Made by a program: the position numbers and the translations under genes
Part shown: positions 47,054 through 55,182 of the stretch, in pieces
Layout of the letters: every line of letters begins with the position of its first letter
How positions within the stretch are numbered: position 1 is the first letter of the stretch
Notes under the pieces: generated by a model
Told to the model about the DNA's origin: nothing
The model's database searches: none
The model's input: only the letters and a program-made list of their open reading frames with translations
Assembly (NCBI GenBank): GCA_963772225.1
Contig: CAVYWD010000005.1
Span: 1 to 64,000 of the forward strand
Direction of reading: 5' to 3'
DNA from: CAVYWD01 sp963772225
GTDB taxonomy: Bacteria; Myxococcota; Myxococcia; Myxococcales; UBA5297
DNA: 64,000 nt

Positions 47054-48469
47054 ATGGTGCGCGAGGCCCCGCCGCCCCCGTATCCCTTCATCGGCCGCGC
47101 CGCGGAGCTGCGCGTCCTGGAGGAGAGCTTCCGCGCGCCCGCGGGGGCCTTCGTCCCCATCTACGGCCGGAGGCGCATCGGGAAGAGCGAGCTGATCCTC
47201 CATTTCCTCCGAGACAAGCGAGGGCTTTACCACGTCGGAAAGCAAGCGCCGCCCTCGCTCCAGATTCGCGAGTTCCTGTGTGAAGCCGCGCGGGTCGTGG
47301 GCGAGCCTCTCCTCGCCCAGCTGCCTGCCGACTCCTGGCGGGTCGCCCTGGAGGCCGTCGAGGAGCGGGCGCCCAGGGGCAAGAAGCTCGTCCTGGCGTT
47401 CGACGAGTTCCAGTGGACCGCGGGCGCCAGCCCCGAGCTGCCGTCCCTGCTCCAGGAGATGTGGGACCGCCGCTGGCAGAGGAGCGGGAGGGTCTTCCTG
47501 ATCCTCTGCGGCTCGTTCATCGGCTTCATGGAGCGCGAGGTGCTCGGGAAGAAGAGCCCGCTCTTCGGGCGCCGCACCGCGCAGATCCACCTTCAGCCCT
47601 TCGGGTTCCGGGAGGCGGCCCGGTTTCACCCCCGGTGGTCGGCCGCGGATCGCGCGCGGGCGTACTTCGTCTGCGGCGGAGTGCCGCTCTACCTGCGCGC
47701 CTTCGACCCGGACTGCTCGGTGGAGGCCAACATCGAGAGAAACCTCCTCTCCGAGTTCGCGCCGCTGGCGCTCGAGCCGGAGTTCCTTTTGCGCGAGGAG
47801 CTGCGCGAGGTGCAGAACTACCACGCTGTCCTGCACGCGGTCGCCGGGGGCCAACGGACGCAGCCCGCCATCGCGCAAGTCAGCGGTTTGCAGGAGAAGA
47901 GCATCCATTATTGGCTGGAGCAGCTGGTGCAGCTCGGATATTTGGCGCGCCGATACCCGCTGTCGAGGCGGAAGGCGCCCAAGCGCCAGGTGCACTTCGT
48001 CCTCGAGGACGCGCTCCTGCGGTTCTACTTCCGCTTCATCTTCCCGCACCGGAGCCAGGTGCTGCGGCTCGGGCCTCGCGAGGCTCTCCGGACGATTGTG
48101 CTGCCGCAGCTGGATTCTTACTTCGGGCTCTGTTTCGAGCGGCTGTGCCGAGAAGCCCTGCCGCACCTCTACGAGTCCGAAGGCGTCCACGCGGCCTTCG
48201 ACGTCGGGGAGTATTGGGACAAGAACGTGCAGATCGACGTCGTGGGCGTTCGCGAGGATCGCCGGATCGACCTCGGCGAGTGCAAGTGGGGGCCGGTGGG
48301 CTCCGCGCCGGCCCTCGCCGCGGAGCTCGAGTCGAAGGTGAGAGCCTTCCCCAACATCGCCGGCGACACCGTCGGCCGCCGAATCTTCGTCCAGAGGGTC
48401 CCGGCCGCTGCGCGCTCGCGAGCGCGAGGGGAGGTCCGCTGGCACGGGCTGGAGGAGCTCTACGGTTGA
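47054..48469 (+). CDS. DUF234-type ATPase (archaeal ATPase family, MloA-like)
   Basis: 471 residues, ATG 47054, GAAGGAG 5 bases upstream. N-terminal P-loop ATPase: FIGRAAELRVLEESF, Walker A IYGRRRIGKSEL, Walker B KKLVLAFDEFQW, sensor ILCGSFIGFME. The middle has a winged-helix part (IAQVSGLQEKSIHYWLEQLV QLGYLAR). The C-terminal DUF234-like domain (DKNVQIDVVGVREDRRIDLG ECKWGPV) has the D...E-x-K pattern of PD-(D/E)xK nucleases. Proteins of this type are often found in mobile or defence contexts; their function is not established. The promoter region carries a tandem palindrome. The last about 100 bases of the gene are repeated at 50688. Confidence 0.82.
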   Translation: MVREAPPPPYPFIGRAAELRVLEESFRAPAGAFVPIYGRRRIGKSELILHFLRDKRGLYHVGKQAPPSLQIREFLCEAARVVGEPLLAQLPADSWRVALEAVEERAPRGKKLVLAFDEFQWTAGASPELPSLLQEMWDRRWQRSGRVFLILCGSFIGFMEREVLGKKSPLFGRRTAQIHLQPFGFREAARFHPRWSAADRARAYFVCGGVPLYLRAFDPDCSVEANIERNLLSEFAPLALEPEFLLREELREVQNYHAVLHAVAGGQRTQPAIAQVSGLQEKSIHYWLEQLVQLGYLARRYPLSRRKAPKRQVHFVLEDALLRFYFRFIFPHRSQVLRLGPREALRTIVLPQLDSYFGLCFERLCREALPHLYESEGVHAAFDVGEYWDKNVQIDVVGVREDRRIDLGECKWGPVGSAPALAAELESKVRAFPNIAGDTVGRRIFVQRVPAAARSRARGEVRWHGLEELYG

Positions 48470-48512
48470 AGGCAGGCCGCGCTTCACGGCCCCGGCTGCC
48501 CCTTCGGCCGCA
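48367..48512. repeat. Diverged direct repeat, copy 1
   Basis: About 146 bases covering the last about 34 codons of the DUF234 ATPase gene and about 40 bases beyond its stop. Copy 2 is at 50688-50834 in the same orientation; long identical runs include CCGAATCTTCGTCCAGAGGG and CTGGAGGAGCTCTACGGTTG. The two copies enclose the DUF4276-like/ATPase pair and a TetR remnant. Identity is roughly 85% by eye. Confidence 0.85.
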
Positions 48513-48657
48513 TGGCATCGAGGAGCAACCGCGACAGGTGGCCCGCGGCCTCGTCGAGCTCGAGGTCGGCGCGCACGAGCGGCCCCAGGTACGAGAGGAA
48601 GACCGGGCCAGCAATGAGCGCGCAGAGGACATCGGTGGGAGACCCGCGACCAGCCGG
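48484..48657 (-). pseudogene. TetR-family regulator C-terminal remnant
   Basis: The minus strand, ending in TGA at 48484, reads VLCALIAGPVFLSYLGPLVR then DLELDEAAGHLSRLLLDAMR, the final helices of TetR-type repressors (IAGPVF...LLLDAMRP pattern). The N-terminal HTH and most of the ligand domain are absent; upstream sequence is unrelated. It looks like the surviving tail of a regulator cut off when the adjacent cassette arrived. The stop codon lies inside direct repeat copy 1. Confidence 0.5.
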
Positions 48658-48783
48658 CGTCGACCAGGGCCTACCTGGAGAACCAGCGGACCTGCCCACG
48701 GCGCGATCGCCCGCAAGGCCCATTGCTCGCAGGGCGTTCCGCGCCACTTGAGCCGCTACCCCTGCCTGGACCCGTCGATGAAG

Positions 48784-49458
48784 TCACGATTCGCCGAGCT
48801 GCTCCAGTTTGGTCACCCAATCGCAAAAGCGCGGACAGGCCTGCCTTAGCCGGTCGAGCCCAATTTTCATTGGCACCCGGACCCCATGGTCCGTCTTGCG
48901 ATAGCTGGGGATGAGCCTCTGCAGCCGTTTCGACGGGGCGGACTCCCTGCCGTCGTTGACATCTTCCGGAGACAGATTCGCGAGATCGCTCTGAAGTCTC
49001 TCGAACCCGGAGACGTCGTCCTTTTCGATGAGGAGAGTCCTCAGTTCATCGAACCCCGCGAGGACCAGGGTCTCGTATTCGTGGCGCTGAAGATAGGGGA
49101 TCAGGCGCCAGTCGTCGACGGCGCGAGACATCGCCTGCTCCAAGTGTGTCGCCCGGCGCGCCGTGTCGCGGTCGCCGGAATGCTGAGCCAGCTCTGGGAA
49201 ATCGCTCGGAAGGCCATATAGATCGAACATGGTTGTGAATCGAGTCTCATTGCCCTTCTGTTGGCCTGTGAGCCTCTTCAGGTCACGAAGCCACTTTCCC
49301 CAGTTTCCGCCGCCGCGCGCCTTTCGACCGCACGAGTCGCGACTGGTCTCGACGGCTTGCGCGTGCACGGCGACCTGCCGCTGCCCCAAATGCGGCTCAA
49401 TCACTTTCCTGACGAATTCCAGCTCGGAGTGCCCTTCGACGAGCACATGGAGCCTCAT
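48784..49458 (-). CDS. DUF4276-family protein (TOPRIM-like), partner of an AAA ATPase
   Basis: 224 residues, ATG 49458 inside the stop of the ATPase gene (ATGA overlap of 4 bases). The N-terminus MRLHVLVEGHSELEFVRKVI is the DUF4276 hallmark (VEG..E motif), and FTTMFDLYGLPSDFPEL then YLQRHEYETLVLAGFDEL continue it. These proteins resemble TOPRIM nucleases and accompany SMC-like ATPases in abortive-infection-type operons. Catalysis is inferred from acidic residues only. Codon use is more AT-rich than the genes around it. Confidence 0.8.
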   Translation of the reverse strand: MRLHVLVEGHSELEFVRKVIEPHLGQRQVAVHAQAVETSRDSCGRKARGGGNWGKWLRDLKRLTGQQKGNETRFTTMFDLYGLPSDFPELAQHSGDRDTARRATHLEQAMSRAVDDWRLIPYLQRHEYETLVLAGFDELRTLLIEKDDVSGFERLQSDLANLSPEDVNDGRESAPSKRLQRLIPSYRKTDHGVRVPMKIGLDRLRQACPRFCDWVTKLEQLGES

Positions 49459-50564
49459 GGGCGGCCTCCGAGCACGTTCTTGTCATAGAGCTCAGACAAT
49501 GAGTATTCATCGAGCCAGGCGCTGAGATCCGCCTCGGCGAGCCTTCGCAGCACCGTCGCCGAGTCGCGCCGCTCCGCGACGACGACGTCCTCGGGCTCGA
49601 AGCAGTCGAGGACCACCGGCGACTGGGTCGCGGCGATGACCTGGCGCCGGGCCGAGACGCTCGAGATCAAGCTCCCCAGCATCTCGACCGCCGCCGGGTG
49701 CAGGCCCAGCTCCGGCTCGTCGATGCACGAGAGCATCGGCATTTCCGCGTTCGGCTGCGCAAGGGCCGTCACGAGCGCCAAGGCGCGCAGCGTTCCGTCG
49801 GAGAGGTGGGCGGGTCCAAAGGTTGCTCCCCGCTCATCGACCCATTCGAGCTTCGTACCGTGGCGGTCCTGGGTCGGCCGCAGCTCGGAGATGAAGGGCG
49901 CGAGCCGCCGCACGGTATCTTCGACGTGGCGCCACGAAACTTGCGCCGCCGGGTCGTTCGATTCGCGTAGCCCGAGGAGAAAGGTGGGCAGGTTGCTCCC
50001 GTCGGATCGCAGATAGTCCGAGCCGGCGTCGGCAAAGGGTCGCGTTCGGAGTGCCGAGCGCCGAGAGGTGTCGTGAAAATGGTAGAAATTGATTTGTCTG
50101 AGCAACCAACGAACGGTTTTCGCCGTCCGGTCCTCGCTCGAGGCTTCCTTCAGCCTCGACTCCCGGTGCCCGGCTCCGAAAGCAGACCATTTCCATTCAT
50201 CATCTGGCGTCTTGCGAAATCCCGCTTTCTCGGAGAGGAAGAGCAGGCTTTCGTCGGCGCCATAGCCGAGGCGTGCCTCATAGGCGTTGTGGCCGCCGTC
50301 GGTGGCGAACTCGAGCGACAATTCGATGGCGGCCGTCTGCTGGGGCCCATAGTGCATGAGGAAGGTCGCGCCGCCGCGCTCGCTGACGAAGAGCTGCAGG
50401 GCTTCGAAGGCGAGCATCCGGGTCATCTCCAGCGCCCAAAGGAAATTCGACTTCCCGGCGCCGTTGGGCCCGATGAGGACGGTCACCGGCGTGAGGTCCA
50501 GCGAGACGTCTCGCAGCGACCTGAAGCCAGCGACGCGGACTCGGTTCAGCATGGGCAGCGCCAT
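49455..50564 (-). CDS. SMC/RecF-like AAA ATPase paired with the DUF4276 protein
   Basis: 369 residues from ATG 50564 (GGAG 10 bases upstream; a longer frame to 50591 has no such site). Walker A VLIGPNGAGKSNFLWAL near the N-terminus, signature-like HLSDGTLRALALVTAL, Walker B MLSCIDEPELGLHPAAVEML, and the switch region IAATQSPVVLDCF. AAA_21-type layout as in defence ATPases. It precedes the DUF4276 gene in the operon with a 4-base overlap. Together they resemble two-gene ATPase/TOPRIM modules such as AbiL or OLD/GajA-like systems; I cannot assign a named system. Confidence 0.82.
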   Translation of the reverse strand: MALPMLNRVRVAGFRSLRDVSLDLTPVTVLIGPNGAGKSNFLWALEMTRMLAFEALQLFVSERGGATFLMHYGPQQTAAIELSLEFATDGGHNAYEARLGYGADESLLFLSEKAGFRKTPDDEWKWSAFGAGHRESRLKEASSEDRTAKTVRWLLRQINFYHFHDTSRRSALRTRPFADAGSDYLRSDGSNLPTFLLGLRESNDPAAQVSWRHVEDTVRRLAPFISELRPTQDRHGTKLEWVDERGATFGPAHLSDGTLRALALVTALAQPNAEMPMLSCIDEPELGLHPAAVEMLGSLISSVSARRQVIAATQSPVVLDCFEPEDVVVAERRDSATVLRRLAEADLSAWLDEYSLSELYDKNVLGGRP

Positions 50565-50687
50565 GATTGTTCGTCTCCGTGCGATCGCCATGCGGCCGAT
50601 CGATCAATCCACCGGACCTTCGCTGCCCCAATGAGCCTCGACGCTACCTCCGCGCTCCACCAAGGCCAACAGCGAATTACTCCCCAG

Positions 50688-50834
50688 CACCGTCGGTCGC
50701 CGAATCTTCGTCCAGAGGGCCCGCTACCGCCACGCGCTCGCGAGCGATAGGGGAGCTCCGCTGGCACGGTCTGGAGGAGCTCTACGGTTGAACGCAGGCC
50801 GCGCTTCACGGCCCCCGCAACCCTCTCGGCCGCA
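50688..50834 (+). repeat. Diverged direct repeat, copy 2 (3' remnant of a second DUF234 ATPase gene)
   Basis: 147 bases matching 48367-48512. In the right frame it still encodes the ending RWHGLEELYG then stop (50788-50791 region), identical to the end of the intact ATPase. Similarity continues past the stop to the 3' end of the transporter gene on the other strand. Nothing upstream of 50688 resembles the rest of the ATPase. So this is either a remnant of a second ATPase copy or one arm of a duplication that enclosed the cassette. Confidence 0.8.
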
Positions 50835-52342
50835 CCGCGCGCTCGGCCAGCGCGAGCGCCCCATCCACCGCGAGCGCCAGCAGCGCCGCCGGGACGGCGC
50901 CGCTGAGCACCCTCCGCGAGTCGGCGAGCGCGAGCCCTGCGACGATGGGCTCGCCCAGCCCGCCCGCGCCGATGAACGCCGCCAGCGTGGCCGTCCCGAC
51001 GTCGATGACCGCCGCGGTCCGCACGCCGGCCATGATCACCGGCGCCGCCAGCGGGAGCCGCACCAGCCTCAACACCTGCCCGGGCGACATGCCGAGCGCG
51101 GTCGACGCGGCCACCGCAGCGGGGTCGGCGCTGCGCACGCCCGTCAGCGTGTTCCGCGCGATGGGGTAGAGCGCGTAGAGCGAGAGCGCGACCAGCGCCG
51201 GCACGAGGCCGATGCCAAAGAGCGGAAGCATGAACGCGACCAGCGCCAGCCCCGGCACGGTCTGCAAGAGGCCGATGGTGCGCAGCGTTGCCTCCGACCC
51301 GCGCGAGAGGCGCTCCAAGGCGAGCCCGAGCGGCAGGCCTATCGCAAGCGCCACCGCGAGCGAGGCGCCCACGAGCAACAGGTGCCGGCCGGTGAGTCGC
51401 GCGAGCGCGGCGCGCCGCTCCCAGAGGTACGCCGGGAACGAGGGCTTCGCATCGCCGGGCGCCGTCGCTTCCGGGTCGGGCTCGCCCGACAGGCCCACCG
51501 CCCGCAGCGCGTCGCGGGCTACTTGCGCCACCTCCTGGCCCTGGACCTCGACCCGCTCGTTGAGCGCGCGCATCGCCCGCTCCGAGAGCCGGCCGCTCAG
51601 CTCGCTCAGCGCGGCGACGGCCGCGTCGTCCTTCGCGAGCCGCGGCCCCAGGAGCGCCGCCGCCTGGTACGGCGGGAAGAAGCGCCGGTCGTCCTCGAGG
51701 ACGGCCAGGTCGTACCGGGCGAGCAGCCCGTCGGTCTGGTATCCGTCGACGAAGTCGACCGCGCCCTCGGCGAGCGCCTGGTACTTCACCGCCGGCATCA
51801 GCGCGCGGACCTCCCGAGGCGAGAGCCCGTAGGCGCGCGCGAGCCCAGGCAGGCCGTCGGGCCGGCCGATGAAGTCCGGCGTGAGCCCGGCGCGCAGCTG
51901 CGGCGACGCGCGGGCGAGGTCGCTCAAGGTCCGGAGCCGCAGCCGCGCCGCCGTGTCGCGCCGCACCGCGATGGCATAGGTGTTCTCGAATCCGAGCGGC
52001 GGCAGCCAGCGCATTCGAAAGCGGCGCCCGAATTCGCGCGAGACCTGGTCGAAGACCTCCGCCGGATCCGCCTGCGGTGGCTCGCCCAGGATGGCCGTGA
52101 GGCCGGTGCCGGTGTACTCGGGGTAGAGGTCCACGGCTCCGGCTTCGAGCGCGCCGAAGGCGATCTCCCGTCGCCCCCAGGCCCGGGCGCCGCTCGACGG
52201 AATAGCCGCGCCTCTCCAGGAGCTGCGCCAACATCTCGGCCACGAGATACGACTCGCCGAAAGGCTTCGAGGCGACGACCACGGGCGGCCCGGCGGGCGC
52301 GGCGGCCAGGGCGAGGGCCAGCGCGGCCAGCGCGCCGCTCAA
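50806..52342 (-). pseudogene. Osmoprotectant ABC transporter: fused binding protein and permease, 1-base frameshift
   Basis: TTG 52342 overlaps the stop of the ATPase gene (TTGA). It reads SGALAALALALAAAPAGPPV (signal peptide), then SKPFGESYLVAEMLAQLLER and ERRPGLGAT, the start of an OpuAC-type glycine-betaine/choline binding domain. Near 52165-52175 one extra G breaks the frame; the other frame continues VDLYPEYTGTGLTAILGEPP and the whole binding domain. A ProW-like permease with six membrane segments and the EAA-type loop (STALGMSPGQVLRLVRLPLA) then runs to the stop. Binding protein and permease in one chain is a known OpuBC/OpuCBC arrangement. Restoring one base gives about 511 residues. 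The stop lies in direct repeat copy 2. Confidence 0.82.
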
Positions 52343-53091
52343 GAGAGCGGCCCCGCGCCGCCGCGCGCGAAGAGCTCTCGCACGTAAGGGGTGGCCGGGC
52401 TCGTGAGGAGCTCCTGCGCCAAGCCCACTTGCTCCAGGCGACCGGCGCGCAGCACGGCAATCCGGTCGCACAGCCGCAGCGCCTCGGAAAGGTCGTGCGT
52501 CACCAGCACCGCCGTCAGCTCGAGCGACCGGAGCACCGCGCTCAGGGTTCGCTGAAGCTCGGAGCGGGTGAGGGCGTCCAGCGCCCCCAGCGGCTCGTCC
52601 AGGAGCACGAGCCGGGGGCTCCCCGCCAGCGCCCGGGCGAGCGCCACCCGCTGGCGCTGTCCGCCGGAGAGCTCCGAGGGCCAGCGCCGCGCGTACGTCT
52701 TCGGGGAGAGCCCCACCTGCTCCAGGGCGCACAGCGCGCGGGCCTCGGCGTCCGGCTCGCGCAGCAGGGCGGGCACCAGCGCCGCGTTGCGCAGCACCCG
52801 CCAGTGGGGCAGCAGCCCTCCGTCCTGCGGCACGTAGCCGATGCGCCGGCGCAGCAGCACCGGGTCGAGCCGCCGCGCGTCCTCGCCGAAGAGCGTGAGC
52901 GCCCCCTCGTCGGGCTCGACGAGCCGGTTGAAGCACCGCAACAGCGTCGTCTTCCCGGCGCCGCTCTCGCCGCCGAGGGCCAAGCGCTCCCCCGGGGCGA
53001 CCTCCAGAGAGACGCGGTCGAGCGCCCGCTCTCCCCGAAAGCGCTTCACCAGCGCGTCGGCGCGCAGCGCGGCGGGGCCTTGGCCGGGCAT
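52339..53091 (-). CDS. ATP-binding subunit of the osmoprotectant ABC transporter
   Basis: 250 residues from ATG 53091. Complete ABC ATPase: Walker A GGESGAGKTTL, Q-loop YVPQDGGLL, signature LSGGQRQRVALARAL, Walker B RLVLLDEPLGALD, switch VTHDLSEAL. It matches the OpuA/ProV-like group but lacks a C-terminal CBS regulatory domain. It powers uptake by the fused binding protein/permease encoded directly downstream with a 4-base overlap. No osmotic-control element was recognised in the upstream 170 bases. Confidence 0.9.
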   Translation of the reverse strand: MPGQGPAALRADALVKRFRGERALDRVSLEVAPGERLALGGESGAGKTTLLRCFNRLVEPDEGALTLFGEDARRLDPVLLRRRIGYVPQDGGLLPHWRVLRNAALVPALLREPDAEARALCALEQVGLSPKTYARRWPSELSGGQRQRVALARALAGSPRLVLLDEPLGALDALTRSELQRTLSAVLRSLELTAVLVTHDLSEALRLCDRIAVLRAGRLEQVGLAQELLTSPATPYVRELFARGGAGPLS

Positions 53092-53263
53092 CGGCCGCTC
53101 AAGGTAGCCGCGCGAGGCGGGCTCCAGGAGGGCCCCACGTAGGGTGCGCGCCGGCGCTCTGGGCTAAGGCGACTTTGCCGCCGGCGCTCAATTGGCTACT
53201 GTGCGGTGGCTCGCGCCCCCGGCACTTCGCGGCCCGAGCGATATTTCCAAGGAGGCTCGCCCG

Positions 53264-54139
53264 ATGAGCTCAGTCCGCACCTGCGTCGTGCCCGCCGCGG
53301 GGCTCGGCACGCGATTTCTGCCCGCCACCAAGGCGATCCCGAAAGAGATGCTGCCCATCGTCGACACCCCGACCATCCAGTACATCGTCGAGGAGGCGGT
53401 CGCGGCGGGCGTCGACGAGGTGGTGCTCATCCAGGGCCGGTACAAGTCGTCCATCGAGGACCACTTCGACATCTCCTTCGAGCTCGAGCGCACGCTGGGC
53501 GACCGCGGCAAGCAGAAGGAGCGCGACGCGCTCCGCGCCATCGCCAATATGGTCTCGCTGGTCTCGGTGCGGCAGAAGGAGCCTTTGGGCCTAGGCCACG
53601 CGGTGCTCTGCGCCGCGCCCATCGTCGGCGACCAGCCGTTCGCGGTGGCCCTGGGCGACGATCTCATCGACGCCAAGGTCCCGGGCGTCCAGCAGCTCAT
53701 CGAGTGCTACGAACGCCACCAGAAAGGCGTGGTGGCGCTCATGAAAGTCCCGGACTCGCAGACCCACCTCTACGGCATCGCCGCCGGAGTCCGCCTGAGC
53801 GAGCGGGAGATCATGATCGAGAAGATGGTCGAGAAGCCGAAGGCGAACCCGCCCTCGAACCTGGCGGTCATCGGCCGGTACGTGCTCCCGGGAAAGGTCT
53901 TCGACCTTTTGCGCAACACCAAGCCCGGGGTCGGCGGGGAGATCCAGCTGACCGACGCGCTCGCCGAGCTCGCCCGCACCGACGGCCTCATCGGCTACGA
54001 GTTCGAGGGCGAGCGCCACGACGCGGGCGACCGGCTCGGCTACCTGAAGGCGAACATCGCCTACGCCTTGAAGCGGCCGGACCTGAAGGAAGGTCTGCTG
54101 GAGATCCTGAAAGGCGCCCTCGCCTCGGAGAAGCGATGA
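53264..54139 (+). CDS. galU: UTP-glucose-1-phosphate uridylyltransferase
   Basis: 291 residues from ATG 53264, with AAGGAGG 8 bases upstream; the frame continues upstream but is non-coding. Nucleotidyltransferase signature VVPAAGLGTRFLPATKAIPK, ALGDDLIDAK, MVEKPKANPPSNLAVIGRYV, GGEIQLTDAL. Makes UDP-glucose from UTP and glucose-1-phosphate, needed for envelope polysaccharides and for the trehalose synthase encoded elsewhere in the window. The stop overlaps the start of the next gene by 4 bases (ATGA). Confidence 0.95.
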   Translation: MSSVRTCVVPAAGLGTRFLPATKAIPKEMLPIVDTPTIQYIVEEAVAAGVDEVVLIQGRYKSSIEDHFDISFELERTLGDRGKQKERDALRAIANMVSLVSVRQKEPLGLGHAVLCAAPIVGDQPFAVALGDDLIDAKVPGVQQLIECYERHQKGVVALMKVPDSQTHLYGIAAGVRLSEREIMIEKMVEKPKANPPSNLAVIGRYVLPGKVFDLLRNTKPGVGGEIQLTDALAELARTDGLIGYEFEGERHDAGDRLGYLKANIAYALKRPDLKEGLLEILKGALASEKR

Positions 54140-54873
54140 AGCGCTTCTGGCCTCTGGCGGTCCTCCTGCTGCCGCTCGCGGCGCGCGCCTACGTGATGGG
54201 CCCCGGCTCGATCCTCTCCCGCGTGGTCGCCCATCGCGAAGAGATGCACCTGTCCTCCATGGTCGCCCGCGGCACGTTCACCTTCGCAGGCGAAGATGCC
54301 AAGGTCGTGGCCCTAGCGCTCAAGCTCCCGGAGGCCGCCGAGGTGAGCGTCCCGGCGGTGGTGAGCTACAAGGCCGGCGGGCGCTGCCGCGTGGAGCTCG
54401 AGCCGACGAGCTCGGACTCCAAAGCCGCCGTGCCCTCGGTCTCGAACGGGGGCGGCGGCTCGGTGCGGGTCACGGGCCCCAGCGTGAGCTCGCTCAAGGC
54501 GCTCGCCTACTACGCCTGCCCGCTGCTCGACGCCCGCGGCGACGGCGAGAGCCTCGGCTCGTTCCTGCGCTCGGTGGGAGTCGACACCTCTCGCTCCGGC
54601 TACGGCCGCGTGGGCGGCCAGGTGGCCTACGTCATCGGCGCCAAATCGCGCGCGATGCTCTGGGTCGAGAAGGAGCGCTTCGAGCCGCTCAAGCTCACCG
54701 TGCCGGAGAAAGGCGGGTCGGTGCTCGAAGTGCGGCTCGTCGACTTCAGCTCGCCCGTCGGCGGCGAGTGGCACCCGCGGCTCATCGAGGTGCGCCGGGG
54801 CGAGGAGCTCCTCGGGCGCTTCGCCGCGGAGAAGGTGGAGCCGAACGCCAAGGTCTCGGACGCGCTGTTCTAA
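54136..54873 (+). CDS. Secreted protein of unknown function, coupled to galU
   Basis: 245 residues, ATG 54136 overlapping the galU stop. Signal peptide MKRFWPLAVLLLPLAARA. The mature part is beta-rich (MHLSSMVARGTFTFAGEDAK, YVIGAKSRAMLWVEKERFEP, HPRLIEVRRGEELLGRF) and reminiscent of LolA/LppX-like lipoprotein-carrier folds, which bind lipid in a half-barrel. I would not name it. Translational coupling suggests an envelope role. The two hairpins at 54983 and 55080 follow it. Confidence 0.7.
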   Translation: MKRFWPLAVLLLPLAARAYVMGPGSILSRVVAHREEMHLSSMVARGTFTFAGEDAKVVALALKLPEAAEVSVPAVVSYKAGGRCRVELEPTSSDSKAAVPSVSNGGGGSVRVTGPSVSSLKALAYYACPLLDARGDGESLGSFLRSVGVDTSRSGYGRVGGQVAYVIGAKSRAMLWVEKERFEPLKLTVPEKGGSVLEVRLVDFSSPVGGEWHPRLIEVRRGEELLGRFAAEKVEPNAKVSDALF

Positions 54874-54982
54874 GTCCAAGGCTCGCGAAGGCGATCAGAA
54901 ACAATTCTCTATCGGCGACCCAGCTCCGGTCGCTGTCCGAACCTTTCGATCTTCCCGTACCCAGCCGGCTTCGTACGCGTAG

Positions 54983-55002
54983 CCGGGGGTTTCAACCCCC
55001 GG
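54983..55002. terminator. Hairpin downstream of the galU operon
   Basis: A 7-bp GC stem with a TTTCAA loop (CCGGGGG ... CCCCCGG), followed by TTTCGG. It lies 110 bases after the stop of the secreted protein gene. It looks like a rho-independent terminator with a short T tract. Confidence 0.5.
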
Positions 55003-55079
55003 TTTCGGTGGCGTGCTTTCTCTTGCGCTCAAGCAACGCGGCGAATTCGGCGGCGATTCCGGCTTTGCGCACAAAGCAA

Positions 55080-55109
55080 AGCGGAGCGGCGATGAAGCGC
55101 CGCTCCGCT
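55080..55109. terminator. Perfect 12-bp hairpin between convergent genes
   Basis: AGCGGAGCGGCG, a 6-base loop, then the exact reverse complement. No T tract follows on the plus strand; on the minus strand TTTGCTTTG follows. Placed between the galU operon and the convergent outer-membrane gene, it is a likely bidirectional terminator. Confidence 0.55.
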
Positions 55110-55116
55110 GATTATT

Positions 55117-55173
55117 GGGCCACGAGGCCCGGTGTTTTGGGCCACGAGGCCCGGTGTTTTGGGCCACGAGGCC
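55117..55173. repeat. 22-bp tandem repeat, 2.6 copies
   Basis: Unit GGGCCACGAGGCCCGGTGTTTT at 55117-55138 and 55139-55160, then a 13-base partial copy. Each unit holds the dyad GGGCC...GGCCC. Located 10 bases before the stop of the minus-strand outer-membrane protein gene (ends 55183). Confidence 0.9.
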
Positions 55174-55182
55174 GCAATTCGC

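Noticed and set aside
50546..52936. 796-residue frame spanning transporter genes
   Set aside because: Only about 60 residues near 52180-52342 are real (binding-protein start); the rest is out of frame with the ABC ATPase and permease.
55117..55173. CRISPR-like repeats
   Set aside because: Copies are directly adjacent with no spacers and fewer than three full units.
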